A DNA stretch of 64,000 nucleotides from Henriciella sp. (GTDB taxonomy: Bacteria; Pseudomonadota; Alphaproteobacteria; Caulobacterales; Hyphomonadaceae): assembly GCA_030066975.1 (NCBI GenBank), contig JASJAO010000001.1:434001-498000 (forward strand), in the 5' to 3' direction. This document shows, in pieces, positions 54,565-62,476 of the stretch; position 1 is the first letter of the stretch; every line of letters begins with the position of its first letter. The notes below the pieces were generated by a model, which saw only the letters and a list, made by a program, of their open reading frames with translations, had not been told where the DNA came from and did not search any database. The translations under genes were made by a program, and so were the position numbers.

Positions 54565-55747
54565 AACCAAAGAGAACAAGCCGTTATTCGACAAATTTGC
54601 GGCAATTACCGAGCGTCATGAAGTGGCGAAAATGCTGGGTCAAAGCCCTATTGGTGTGCCTTTTGACAAGATCTTGTCGCCAACTCGGGCGCTGTTTCAG
54701 GGGCGAGAAATCACTTTGGTTGGAACCAATAACTATCTTGGTTTGACCTTTAACGAGAACGTTTGTCGCTCGATGATCCAATCGATCGAAACGATGGGCT
54801 CGGCGACGACGGGCAGTCGCCAAGCCAACGGGACCTATGGCGATCATGCGAAACTCGAGCAGGAACTCCAGACCTTTTTCGAGATGCAAAGCGCGATCGT
54901 CTTCACCACCGGCTACCAAACCAATCTGGGCGCCATAAGTGCGCTTGCGAGTGGGGACGATCATATTTTGATCGACGCTGACAGTCATGCCTGCATCTAT
55001 GACGCTTGCCGCCTCACCGATGCGGCGACCCACCGGTTCCGGCACAACGACCCTGAGAATTTGAACAGGAGATTGCAGCGCTTGCCGGATACGGGGGCGC
55101 GCCTCGTGGTGGTAGAAGGCATGTATTCGATGTTTGGCGATGTCGCTCCGCTGGCAGAGTTGGTGGAAGTTGCACATGCAAACGACGCTATGATTTTTGT
55201 TGATGAGGCGCACTCCGTCGGATGTTTCGGAGAAAAGGGAAGAGGGGTCGCCGAAGCCCAAGGCGTGCTCCACGATGTCGACTTCATCTCTGGGACATTC
55301 TCAAAGAGCCTCGCCTCTATTGGTGGGTTTTGCGTATCCAGGCATCCTGAGTTTGAGAGCGTTCGCCTCACCAGCCGCGCCTATATGTTCACCGCATCTG
55401 GGGCGCCGGCGAATATTGCTGCAGCGCGCGCCGCACTCCGGGAGTTGCAACACATGCCGGAATTGCGCGACGCGTTATGGGCGATGTCGAACAAGCTGCA
55501 TGGCGGGCTGGCTGACATGGGGTTTGACCTCTGTGCACCGGCGTCTCCTGTTATTGCCGTCAGACGGCCAGACGAGGCCACAGCCGTTCGTGAATGGAAC
55601 CAGCTTTTTGAACAGGGCGTGTATGTGAACCTTGCCGTTCCCCCTGCCACGCCGGGCGGAACAAGCCTGCTCCGCTTAAGCGTCAGCGCCGCACATTCGG
55701 AAGACGAAATCGACCAGGTGCTCGAGGCGTTCTCGAAGCTCAACTGA
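54554..55747 (+). CDS. spt: Serine palmitoyltransferase
   Basis: A 397-residue PLP-dependent alpha-oxoamine synthase. The pyridine-stacking region is DADSH145, the ring-nitrogen contact DEAH has Asp217 and His220, and the PLP lysine is Lys251 in TFSKSLA. GTNNYLGLTF near residue 57 is typical of bacterial serine palmitoyltransferases. 8-amino-7-oxononanoate synthase is the main look-alike; ACP, CerR and acyl-ligase neighbours decide for Spt. It starts with GTG inside the ACP gene and ends 1 nt from a convergent gene. It catalyses serine plus acyl thioester to 3-ketosphinganine. Confidence 0.9.
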   Translation: MLTKTKENKPLFDKFAAITERHEVAKMLGQSPIGVPFDKILSPTRALFQGREITLVGTNNYLGLTFNENVCRSMIQSIETMGSATTGSRQANGTYGDHAKLEQELQTFFEMQSAIVFTTGYQTNLGAISALASGDDHILIDADSHACIYDACRLTDAATHRFRHNDPENLNRRLQRLPDTGARLVVVEGMYSMFGDVAPLAELVEVAHANDAMIFVDEAHSVGCFGEKGRGVAEAQGVLHDVDFISGTFSKSLASIGGFCVSRHPEFESVRLTSRAYMFTASGAPANIAAARAALRELQHMPELRDALWAMSNKLHGGLADMGFDLCAPASPVIAVRRPDEATAVREWNQLFEQGVYVNLAVPPATPGGTSLLRLSVSAAHSEDEIDQVLEAFSKLN

Positions 55748-55748
55748 T

Positions 55749-56687
55749 CTATCTGAACGCGCCTTTCCGGAACAGTCGCCAGGCCAGGACCGGGGCGTGC
55801 AGGAGTGGGTATTTGCGCGCATGGTCGCTGACTTCGATTTCAGCCCCGCTATGTGATTTTATCTTCTCAAGCACATAGTCGAGGCCCGCATCGAATGTGA
55901 AAAACGCTTTCAGAACGCGAAAAGCGCCCATGGGTTTACCGATCACCCGCCGGGCGATCCAGCGGAGACGGCAAAAGTTACGGCGAAATGTGCCCACGTC
56001 CGGAAGCTGGATCGTAGACCCCGATATCCCGGGCGAAAACATCACCTCTGAAAGCTGCTGGTACCGCTCGGTGTGTTTCGCGACGATCTGTTTTGAACGC
56101 CCAACAGCGTCTTCAGGTCGAAGCTCTGTTCGATAACTCTCCATAAGACCGCGTTCCCAGATCGCCGTCTTCTCGATGTCGCCCCGCAGGAGTGGCGCCG
56201 TTTCTGCCAGGAAATGATGGGTGGCGTGAGCCAGCGTATCCACCAGATCTTCGCGTCGCTTCGGGTCGTTGCAGATTAAGAGCGTTGGTTGTGCAAACCG
56301 CGCCCAGAGCATGGATTCGAGCGCCGCTCCGCGCGCTCTGCGCCGAAACGCCGACAGACTGACGATCGAGTACTTGCTACGCAGACGCTCACCATCCGGC
56401 CCCTCGGCTTCGCAATAGTGAACGCTCGGCGGCGCGAGGAATGAACCGAGCTGTTTCAGACCAATTCCATGGACGTCCCGGTAGGAGTTCACCAGAACAT
56501 AGAAGTCGAGCATCTTGCCTGCAGCCTCTCCTGCGCGAAGACTTGAGCCATAAAACAGAAGCGCCTTTTCAACCCCTCCATGTTTGCGGCGAATTTCTGC
56601 CACCAGAGCCTCAGCGCGGTCACCAATAGGGCGTTGTTCGCGCTCAATGACGCGCCTGATTGAAGTGAGAACCTGTGCATCGGTCAT
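55749..56687 (-). CDS. Nucleotidyltransferase-fold protein of the ceramide head-group operon
   Basis: A 312-residue protein. The block FYGSSLR...LDFYVLV (about 45-67) matches the nucleotidyltransferase pattern hG-S-x12-D-h-[DE], but the second acidic residue is Tyr63 (Asp61-Phe62-Tyr63). The rest is helical with no recognised domain. It starts inside the stop of the ceramide-kinase-like gene (ATGA). Its place next to that kinase recalls the cpgA/cpgC genes of Caulobacter ceramide-phosphoglycerate synthesis, but I cannot say which, so no symbol is given. ATG at 56687 is preferred to one at 56702. Confidence 0.75.
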   Translation of the reverse strand: MTDAQVLTSIRRVIEREQRPIGDRAEALVAEIRRKHGGVEKALLFYGSSLRAGEAAGKMLDFYVLVNSYRDVHGIGLKQLGSFLAPPSVHYCEAEGPDGERLRSKYSIVSLSAFRRRARGAALESMLWARFAQPTLLICNDPKRREDLVDTLAHATHHFLAETAPLLRGDIEKTAIWERGLMESYRTELRPEDAVGRSKQIVAKHTERYQQLSEVMFSPGISGSTIQLPDVGTFRRNFCRLRWIARRVIGKPMGAFRVLKAFFTFDAGLDYVLEKIKSHSGAEIEVSDHARKYPLLHAPVLAWRLFRKGAFR

Positions 56688-57649
56688 CGGACAAACTCCC
56701 AAGACGGCGAGACCGACACATTGAACGTTTGATCGTCTGGAATTGGCAACGCTTCACCATCCAAAAGAACGGGGCCGTCTGTTCGAAAGGTCATCGCCGA
56801 ACACCCTTGGCTTGACAAGCCATGGTGTTCCAACCCGTTACGGGCACCGGTCAGAAGCGCTCTCGCGATGCCGAGGCGCATTTGGCGAATAGGCCACGTC
56901 GCCTCGGTGTAACCAATCGGTGCCTCACCGCGACCCCAGAACGGACTTAACCGCAGGCTCAACTCTCGAAATGTCGAAAACACAGAAAAAGTCTGTTCGG
57001 AGACATTCACTGGCATGCCCTCAGCGAGGGTTGAGAACTCAGAGGGACGCACCACGGGCAGACCGTCTGAGAATTTGGTCGAGTTAGGGAACAGTGCGAG
57101 CTGAGCAATGGCACGCGCGATTGAAACCACACCTCGCGTTTTTCCGTGCAGGTTCTGTTGTGTGTAAAGCATCAAGCGCGCCAAGGAGCCCGTCGAGAGC
57201 AAAAAACCCAGATAGGGCGTTTTGGTTTCCGAGGTCTCGACCAGTAGCGCTGTATGCATCGTGGACTCGTGAGTTTGGGGATCGCGTTTTCTTTGACCGA
57301 TGCGCTGCTTCAATGCCTGTGGATCCACGACCTTTACCCCGAGTAACTTATGGGCGAGGTTTGTGCTGCCGCCCGGCAAAACGGCGATGCGCGGCAACGC
57401 TAATCCCTGAGACGCGCCTTCGAAGCAAGCCGTGAGTGCGGCGACGACGGTGCCATCCCCACCTTCAACATAAACCGCGTCGCTTTCCTGCGATAATAAA
57501 GGTATCAGTGTCTCGCTCAATGGCTTGCTGCCATCGAAGTAGACGACCGGAATGTCTCCAAAGTCGACTGCGACCTGCGACAAGACCGACCCTTTTATAC
57601 TCACTCTGTGACTTTTGGGATTGATGATGAAGATCGGGTTCTGCGTCAT
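56684..57649 (-). CDS. cpgB: Diacylglycerol-kinase-fold lipid kinase, probable ceramide kinase
   Basis: A 321-residue lipid kinase of the DAGK/sphingosine-kinase fold: INPKSH at the N-terminus, the nucleotide loop GGDGTV (63-68), PGGSTN (92-97) and a C-terminal DGEALP motif. It probably phosphorylates ceramide, as CpgB does in the similarly organised Caulobacter locus. Both ends overlap neighbours by 4 nt, so it is tightly coupled to the LptG-like permease upstream and the nucleotidyltransferase-like protein downstream. A role on diacylglycerol is the alternative. Confidence 0.85.
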   Translation of the reverse strand: MTQNPIFIINPKSHRVSIKGSVLSQVAVDFGDIPVVYFDGSKPLSETLIPLLSQESDAVYVEGGDGTVVAALTACFEGASQGLALPRIAVLPGGSTNLAHKLLGVKVVDPQALKQRIGQRKRDPQTHESTMHTALLVETSETKTPYLGFLLSTGSLARLMLYTQQNLHGKTRGVVSIARAIAQLALFPNSTKFSDGLPVVRPSEFSTLAEGMPVNVSEQTFSVFSTFRELSLRLSPFWGRGEAPIGYTEATWPIRQMRLGIARALLTGARNGLEHHGLSSQGCSAMTFRTDGPVLLDGEALPIPDDQTFNVSVSPSWEFVR

Positions 57650-58701
57650 TTGACCCGCTCAAGGCTCAGATTGAGATGAAGACCTAATCCCAGCAGCAAT
57701 GCGATTGGAAGGCCGATGGCCATAGGCACAGAGACGCCGCCGCCCTCAGCCACCGTCTTTAGAACGCCATCGCATATGAAATACCCAAACCCGATGGCCA
57801 CCCCGATCATCAATCTTTGATCGCCGGTTTGGCGGCGTCCCAGGGCTTGCATCAGAGGGACTGCGATCAGCAAGAACCCCAGCGCGATAATCGGCATGGT
57901 GAGGCGGTCGAAGAACCAAACCAGATAGGCGGTCGAGGGACGCACACCTGAGCCTCTGATCTGCGACAGTTGATACTGGTCAACAAGAGACAGGTTGCGG
58001 GGGGAGGTTCCTAGCTTCTGTAATGTTATAGGTGTCTGATCTGTTTGCCATATTCGCGGGGGTGTCACCTCGCCATAGTCCAGACTGGTGCTTTTTGGCG
58101 AACTCAGAACCCAAGCCTGGCCTGCAAACCGTGCCTGCTCCGCATAGGTGACGGCTGAGATCTTGCCGCCTCCATCCCGGTGATAGATGACAATATCGGA
58201 TAGCTCATCGCCGCGGAGACCGCCAATCTCAACGAATGTATTCTCGTCTGCGATCCACAAGGTCCGCGGCTTGCCTGCATCCTCCTCCATAAACGCGTCA
58301 CCGCCGAGCCAGTTCTCAAGAGCAGATACGGTGCGCGGCAGCGTTTGATCAATCACAACCAGCGATAAGACAGCGACAAACAGAACCGCGGGAACAAGCG
58401 CCCGGATCTGCATGAATGGTGAGACGCTCATTGCTACAAATCCGACCAATTCCTGTCTCCGGATAAGGGACAGAAATGTGAGGAGCAAACTGACGAAAAG
58501 TGCGAACATGAAAATGCGATCATACAAGGAAGGCAGGCGCAGAAGTGCAAACTTAATGGCGTCTGCTGATGTCGCATCGTCTGGAAGAATATCGGCAGCG
58601 CCAATCGAGTCGACGACGCTAAGAAGCGCAAGCAGCGCGAACGTCGTGACGAACCAGCGGGCCAAAAACAGCTTTCCGAAATACCCCCGGACTATTCTCA
58701 T
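57646..58701 (-). CDS. LptF/LptG (YjgP/YjgQ) family permease, LptG-like
   Basis: A 351-residue inner-membrane protein with three N-terminal helices, a periplasmic beta-jellyroll (about 130-250) and three C-terminal helices, the LptFG layout and length. The ATG at 58701 overlaps the stop of the LptF-like gene by 4 nt; an earlier in-frame start would lie inside that gene. Canonical LptFG extracts lipopolysaccharide with the LptB ATPase. Coupling here to a ceramide kinase suggests a sphingolipid-dedicated paralogue. No ATPase gene lies in the window. Confidence 0.88.
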   Translation of the reverse strand: MRIVRGYFGKLFLARWFVTTFALLALLSVVDSIGAADILPDDATSADAIKFALLRLPSLYDRIFMFALFVSLLLTFLSLIRRQELVGFVAMSVSPFMQIRALVPAVLFVAVLSLVVIDQTLPRTVSALENWLGGDAFMEEDAGKPRTLWIADENTFVEIGGLRGDELSDIVIYHRDGGGKISAVTYAEQARFAGQAWVLSSPKSTSLDYGEVTPPRIWQTDQTPITLQKLGTSPRNLSLVDQYQLSQIRGSGVRPSTAYLVWFFDRLTMPIIALGFLLIAVPLMQALGRRQTGDQRLMIGVAIGFGYFICDGVLKTVAEGGGVSVPMAIGLPIALLLGLGLHLNLSLERVK

Positions 58702-59882
58702 GGGGAGGATCGTCTGGACTTGTCGGCGCCGTTCAGGAACCGCGGCAAACGGATCGACGGAAGCCCCGAAAGCGGAGGTTGAGCCATCGTCATTGCACTG
58801 CGCAGGAAAAGCGCCAATGCGAACACGATCACAACACCAATCACCGTCCAACTGCCGGCCCAGTGTGGGATGGCACCATCCAGAGCGAGCGATTTACCGA
58901 GTTCGAGAAATTGTTGGATCGCAATGAGAGTGACAAGCCCGATCAAGATCGCGTTTGATGGAGGATTGCGCCCGTAGCTCAGGCCGAAGGGCACGGCGAT
59001 CAGGGGCAAAACCAAGATCAGAATGAAACGGGCCAATTGATCATGGATTGAGACCATCGCTTCGATGGGTTCGATGGTCGAGTTCGCAAATTGAGGCGCG
59101 GTCGTTGCTGGCGCCCACAACTCCCATAGCGTCAGTTCGCGGACATCCTTTCCGCGCGCTCGGAACTGAGTGAGCGCTTCTGGAGGCCGCCAGTTCAGCT
59201 CATCAAACTCAAGTCGAGAACTCAGCGTTTGATCCGGGCGCAAATCAGCGCCCATGCCATTGTCGAGCTGCAACTCATCAATTGACCCGCCATTGCGAAC
59301 AAGGGCTCCGGACTCCGCTACGATAACGCGTTTGCCCCCATCGGGGTATCTTTCAAGGATGAAGGAACTCTCCAGGGCACCTGTGCTGCGATCGACATTT
59401 TCAGTCCAAATGGTCCAATCCTCTGCTTCAACAAACTTGCCCTCAATGAAAACCGTTTCGATGCTGGATTCCGCAATGGAATTGACCAAACCGCGATATT
59501 GATAACGCGAAAGCGGTTGCAGGATCGCGGATGTGATCAACAACACGCTCGCCAGTATGATGGCCATGATCATGAAGGGTTTGGAAATCATAAAGAGTGA
59601 CTTTCCCATGCTCCAAACCGCGACGAGCTCTCCGCTTCGACTGATCCGGCTGACAGTGATCAACACAGCGAGAAAGAAAGCTGCGGGAATGCCGATACCA
59701 GCATAGTGCGGGATCAAGTTGGCGAGCATGTAAACGGCTTCGCTTAAATTGCCGGGCGAACGAGAGACAAGGTCTGCAATTCGTAATAACCGCTCCAGCA
59801 AGAGAATGCTGACGATGAGCAAAAGTAGCCCGCCAAATACGCGCGTGCATTCGCTGAAAATATATCGCTGGATACGCTGCAT
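58698..59882 (-). CDS. LptF/LptG (YjgP/YjgQ) family permease, LptF-like
   Basis: A 394-residue permease: N-terminal helices (about 10-125), a periplasmic jellyroll (about 130-260) and C-terminal helices with PLIAVPFGLSYG. The start is uncertain: 59882 (MQRIQRYIFSE, as in LptF proteins) is preferred, but an in-frame ATG at 59924 is also possible, and neither has a strong ribosome-binding site. First gene of the four-gene - strand operon and paired with the LptG-like gene by a 4-nt overlap. Confidence 0.87.
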   Translation of the reverse strand: MQRIQRYIFSECTRVFGGLLLLIVSILLLERLLRIADLVSRSPGNLSEAVYMLANLIPHYAGIGIPAAFFLAVLITVSRISRSGELVAVWSMGKSLFMISKPFMIMAIILASVLLITSAILQPLSRYQYRGLVNSIAESSIETVFIEGKFVEAEDWTIWTENVDRSTGALESSFILERYPDGGKRVIVAESGALVRNGGSIDELQLDNGMGADLRPDQTLSSRLEFDELNWRPPEALTQFRARGKDVRELTLWELWAPATTAPQFANSTIEPIEAMVSIHDQLARFILILVLPLIAVPFGLSYGRNPPSNAILIGLVTLIAIQQFLELGKSLALDGAIPHWAGSWTVIGVVIVFALALFLRSAMTMAQPPLSGLPSIRLPRFLNGADKSRRSSP

Positions 59883-60018
59883 ACGGACGATTAGCTCACT
59901 TTTCGAATGTGTACACCCGTTCATTTTACGACCGCTCAGGATTTCCGCACACGAAAACTTGATTGCGATCTCTGCTTTTTTGCCTACCTATTGCCGCGAG
60001 CAGAAGAGATGAAGCTGC

Positions 60019-60495
60019 ATGATCTATCGTTTGTCCAGTTTGGCCCTGATGGCCATGACACAGGCTGCCGTCGCGCAGCCTGAGCTTGATATTCGCGACC
60101 ATGAAGCGCCGTCGACCTGCATTCCCGAAACAGGGCAGGTACAGGTGACTGTGGAAGGTGTTACGGCGGGCGGTATCCTGGCAGTTGAACTGTATCGCCC
60201 CAGCAACCGCGACTTCCTGAAAAAAGAGTCGCGGGTTCATCGGATCCGAGTTGCAGCAGAAGATGGCCCGCAAACGGTTTGCTTTGAGCCGCAACCGCCG
60301 GGACAGTATGCGGTGGCAGCTTATCACGACGAGAATGGTAATCGTGATCTCGATCAAAAGTTCAATCGCATGCCGAAAGAGCCGTTCGGGTTGTCGACAA
60401 ATCCAAAACTTCGATGGGGCATCCCAAAGTTCGAAGATGCAGACTTCGAGGTTCCGTCAGAAGGCGCCGCCATCACCGTTCGACTGCTGAAATAG
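60019..60495 (+). CDS. DUF2141 secreted protein
   Basis: A 158-residue protein with a signal peptide ending AAVAQ (about residue 20) and the DUF2141 pattern: GGILAVELY, then YAVAAYHDENGNRDLD, an Asp/Asn-rich loop that may bind calcium, and NRMPKEPFG. It is periplasmic by prediction. It is the first gene of the operon with the ceramide-synthase-like acyltransferase and divergent from the LptF-like gene. Its function is unknown; the context suggests a role in sphingolipid handling. Confidence 0.85.
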   Translation: MIYRLSSLALMAMTQAAVAQPELDIRDHEAPSTCIPETGQVQVTVEGVTAGGILAVELYRPSNRDFLKKESRVHRIRVAAEDGPQTVCFEPQPPGQYAVAAYHDENGNRDLDQKFNRMPKEPFGLSTNPKLRWGIPKFEDADFEVPSEGAAITVRLLK

Positions 60496-60534
60496 CGCTT
60501 GCCCCTCAGGGCGGCACGATTACTACTAACCTCT

Positions 60535-61680
60535 ATGACGGTGTCAGTAGAACAGGTCAAAAACGCGAGCGATATCAAAACGTTCGTTGAGTTGCCCTAT
60601 CGCGCTTATCGCGGCGAGCCGCACTGGCGGGCACCGCTCCGCATTGAGCGACGCGAACACTTCGATCCGGCCAAGAACCGCTCGCTCAACCAATTGAAGC
60701 CAAGTTACTTTCTCGCGTCGCGGCAGGGGCAAGTGGTTGGACGTATCGCGTCATTTGTGAATCCAATCCATCTGCAAAACCACGATGATCAGACCGGCCA
60801 TTTCGGATTTTTGGATACGCTTCATGCGCGCGATGACGAAACCGTGGTTGCGCTTCTCCAGGCCGCCGAAAGCGACCTTCGAGCGAAAGGCATGTCGCGC
60901 ATTGGCGGTCCCTACAATTTTTCAGTGAACGATGAGTGTGGGTTGCTTGTTGATGGGTTTGACACCCCGCCAAGCGTGATGATGCCCTATGGCCGCAGCG
61001 ACCTGCCTGAGATGCTGGAAGAAGCGGGCTATCTAAAAGCCATGGATATGTACGCGTTTCGCCACCGCATGGGCGATACGTTCTCAACCCCGCCTTTTGT
61101 ATCGCGCGTCAAGAAACGTTTTGAGACCGATCCAGCCGTGTCGGTGCGTCCTCTCAATATATCTCAACTCTATGAAGACATCGCACTGATTGTTGGCATT
61201 TTTAACGATGCTTGGTCAGAAAATTGGGGTTTCCTCCCGATCAGCGACGCAGAAGCCAGATTTCTGGCAGACTCAATGAAGCCCGTTTTGCAATCAGAAT
61301 CGCTGTGGATCGCCTTTGTCGACGACGAACCTGCAAGCTTCACGCTGATGATCCCAAATTTGAACGAAGCCACATTGGGACTGGATGGTCGGTTACTACC
61401 GTTCGGCTGGGCGGCCCTCCTCTATCGCATTAAGGTTGCGGGCGTGAAGTCGGCGCGTATTCCGCTGGCCGGAACGCGCAAGAAGTTTCACAAGACGAGG
61501 CGTGGCATGACGGCGACCGTTGGCGCCTGGGAGGCGTGTTTAAGCGCGCAACATGCTAAAGGGGTTCGTGAAGTTGAGTTTTCTTGGGTATTGGAAACGA
61601 ACAAAGACCTTTTAGGTCTTGCGGACATCTATGATTGCGACCGATACAAAACCTACCGGATCTATGAAAAAGCGCTCTAA
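60535..61680 (+). CDS. bcerS: GNAT-fold N-acyltransferase, probable bacterial ceramide synthase
   Basis: A 381-residue acyltransferase of the GNAT-like group. The N-terminal YRAYRGEPHWRAPLR block, GGPYNFSVNDECGLL and the C-terminal WVLETNKDLLGLADIY are conserved in the family I associate with bacterial ceramide synthase of Caulobacter. It would acylate the amino group of the sphingoid base. The ATG at 60535 gives the expected length; a TTG at 60499 is in frame. It lies 39 nt after the DUF2141 gene and overlaps the next gene by 17 nt. Confidence 0.82.
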   Translation: MTVSVEQVKNASDIKTFVELPYRAYRGEPHWRAPLRIERREHFDPAKNRSLNQLKPSYFLASRQGQVVGRIASFVNPIHLQNHDDQTGHFGFLDTLHARDDETVVALLQAAESDLRAKGMSRIGGPYNFSVNDECGLLVDGFDTPPSVMMPYGRSDLPEMLEEAGYLKAMDMYAFRHRMGDTFSTPPFVSRVKKRFETDPAVSVRPLNISQLYEDIALIVGIFNDAWSENWGFLPISDAEARFLADSMKPVLQSESLWIAFVDDEPASFTLMIPNLNEATLGLDGRLLPFGWAALLYRIKVAGVKSARIPLAGTRKKFHKTRRGMTATVGAWEACLSAQHAKGVREVEFSWVLETNKDLLGLADIYDCDRYKTYRIYEKAL

Positions 61681-62476
61681 AACGCTGGCTCCCGAGCCGC
61701 CACGGTCTGTCGAGACATTTGTTTTGGCCGGTGCGCGCGCGACCGGTGATCCGCTCGCTGAGGCGCACGGGGTGTCGTCTAAAGCCCACATAACAGTTGC
61801 CGGAACATCAATGATTGGGAGGGTTCTGGATGCCGTGTCCCAAAGCGCACAAGCAGGCGATGTGACCGTCATTGGCTTGCTGGACTATGACAATCTGCAA
61901 ATAACGGAAGCTTGGCCTTCTGCGCGCTTCGTGGATGGCGAGGACGGTCCGGCAGCAAGCGTCGATCGCGCGCTGGGCGGCACCCCAATGTCTGAGCCTT
62001 TTCTTGTCACAACCTGCGATCATGCTTTGCTCACGCCCATGATCGTCGACAAATTCTTACGAGACTCAACCACATCGAACGCTGACCTCACCGTCGCGCT
62101 GGCTAGGCGCGCCGATATTGAAGCGCGCTATCCGGACGCGAACCGGACCTATTTGAAGTTTGGTGACGGCGACTATTCAAGCTGCAACCTGTTCTGTCTT
62201 CTCACACCTGCTGCGCGAGAGGTCGTGAAGTTTTGGCAGGCGGCGGAGCAAGATCGTAAGCGCCCCTGGCGTATCGCCTGGCGGTTTGGGGTCATACGAG
62301 CGTTACGGCTCCTGATCGGTCGCCCCGACCTTGATCAGGTGTTTGCGATCATCTCCGGGCGCCTAGGCGTGAACATCCGACCGGTTGTGCTGCCTTTCGC
62401 CGATGCGGCGATTGATGTCGATAAGCCCGAAGACCTTACTCTTGTCGAGCGCGTTCTATCGGAGCGAAGCGTATGA
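61664..62476 (+). CDS. MobA-like nucleotidyltransferase-family protein
   Basis: A 270-residue Rossmann-like protein resembling MobA-type NTP transferases: TFVLAGAR at the start of the nucleotide site, SKAHITVAG, TTCDHALLTP in the metal-site position, and DVDKPEDL near the end. The usual GGxSxRMG loop is replaced by a looser GARATGDP. Its stop overlaps the flippase start (ATGA). It might activate a head group for the lipid, but the substrate is unknown. An in-frame ATG at 61631 is an alternative start. Confidence 0.78.
   Translation: MKKRSKTLAPEPPRSVETFVLAGARATGDPLAEAHGVSSKAHITVAGTSMIGRVLDAVSQSAQAGDVTVIGLLDYDNLQITEAWPSARFVDGEDGPAASVDRALGGTPMSEPFLVTTCDHALLTPMIVDKFLRDSTTSNADLTVALARRADIEARYPDANRTYLKFGDGDYSSCNLFCLLTPAAREVVKFWQAAEQDRKRPWRIAWRFGVIRALRLLIGRPDLDQVFAIISGRLGVNIRPVVLPFADAAIDVDKPEDLTLVERVLSERSV

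Noticed and set aside
54584-55273. A 229-codon open frame on the - strand
   Set aside because: It is antisense to serine palmitoyltransferase and shows no domain.
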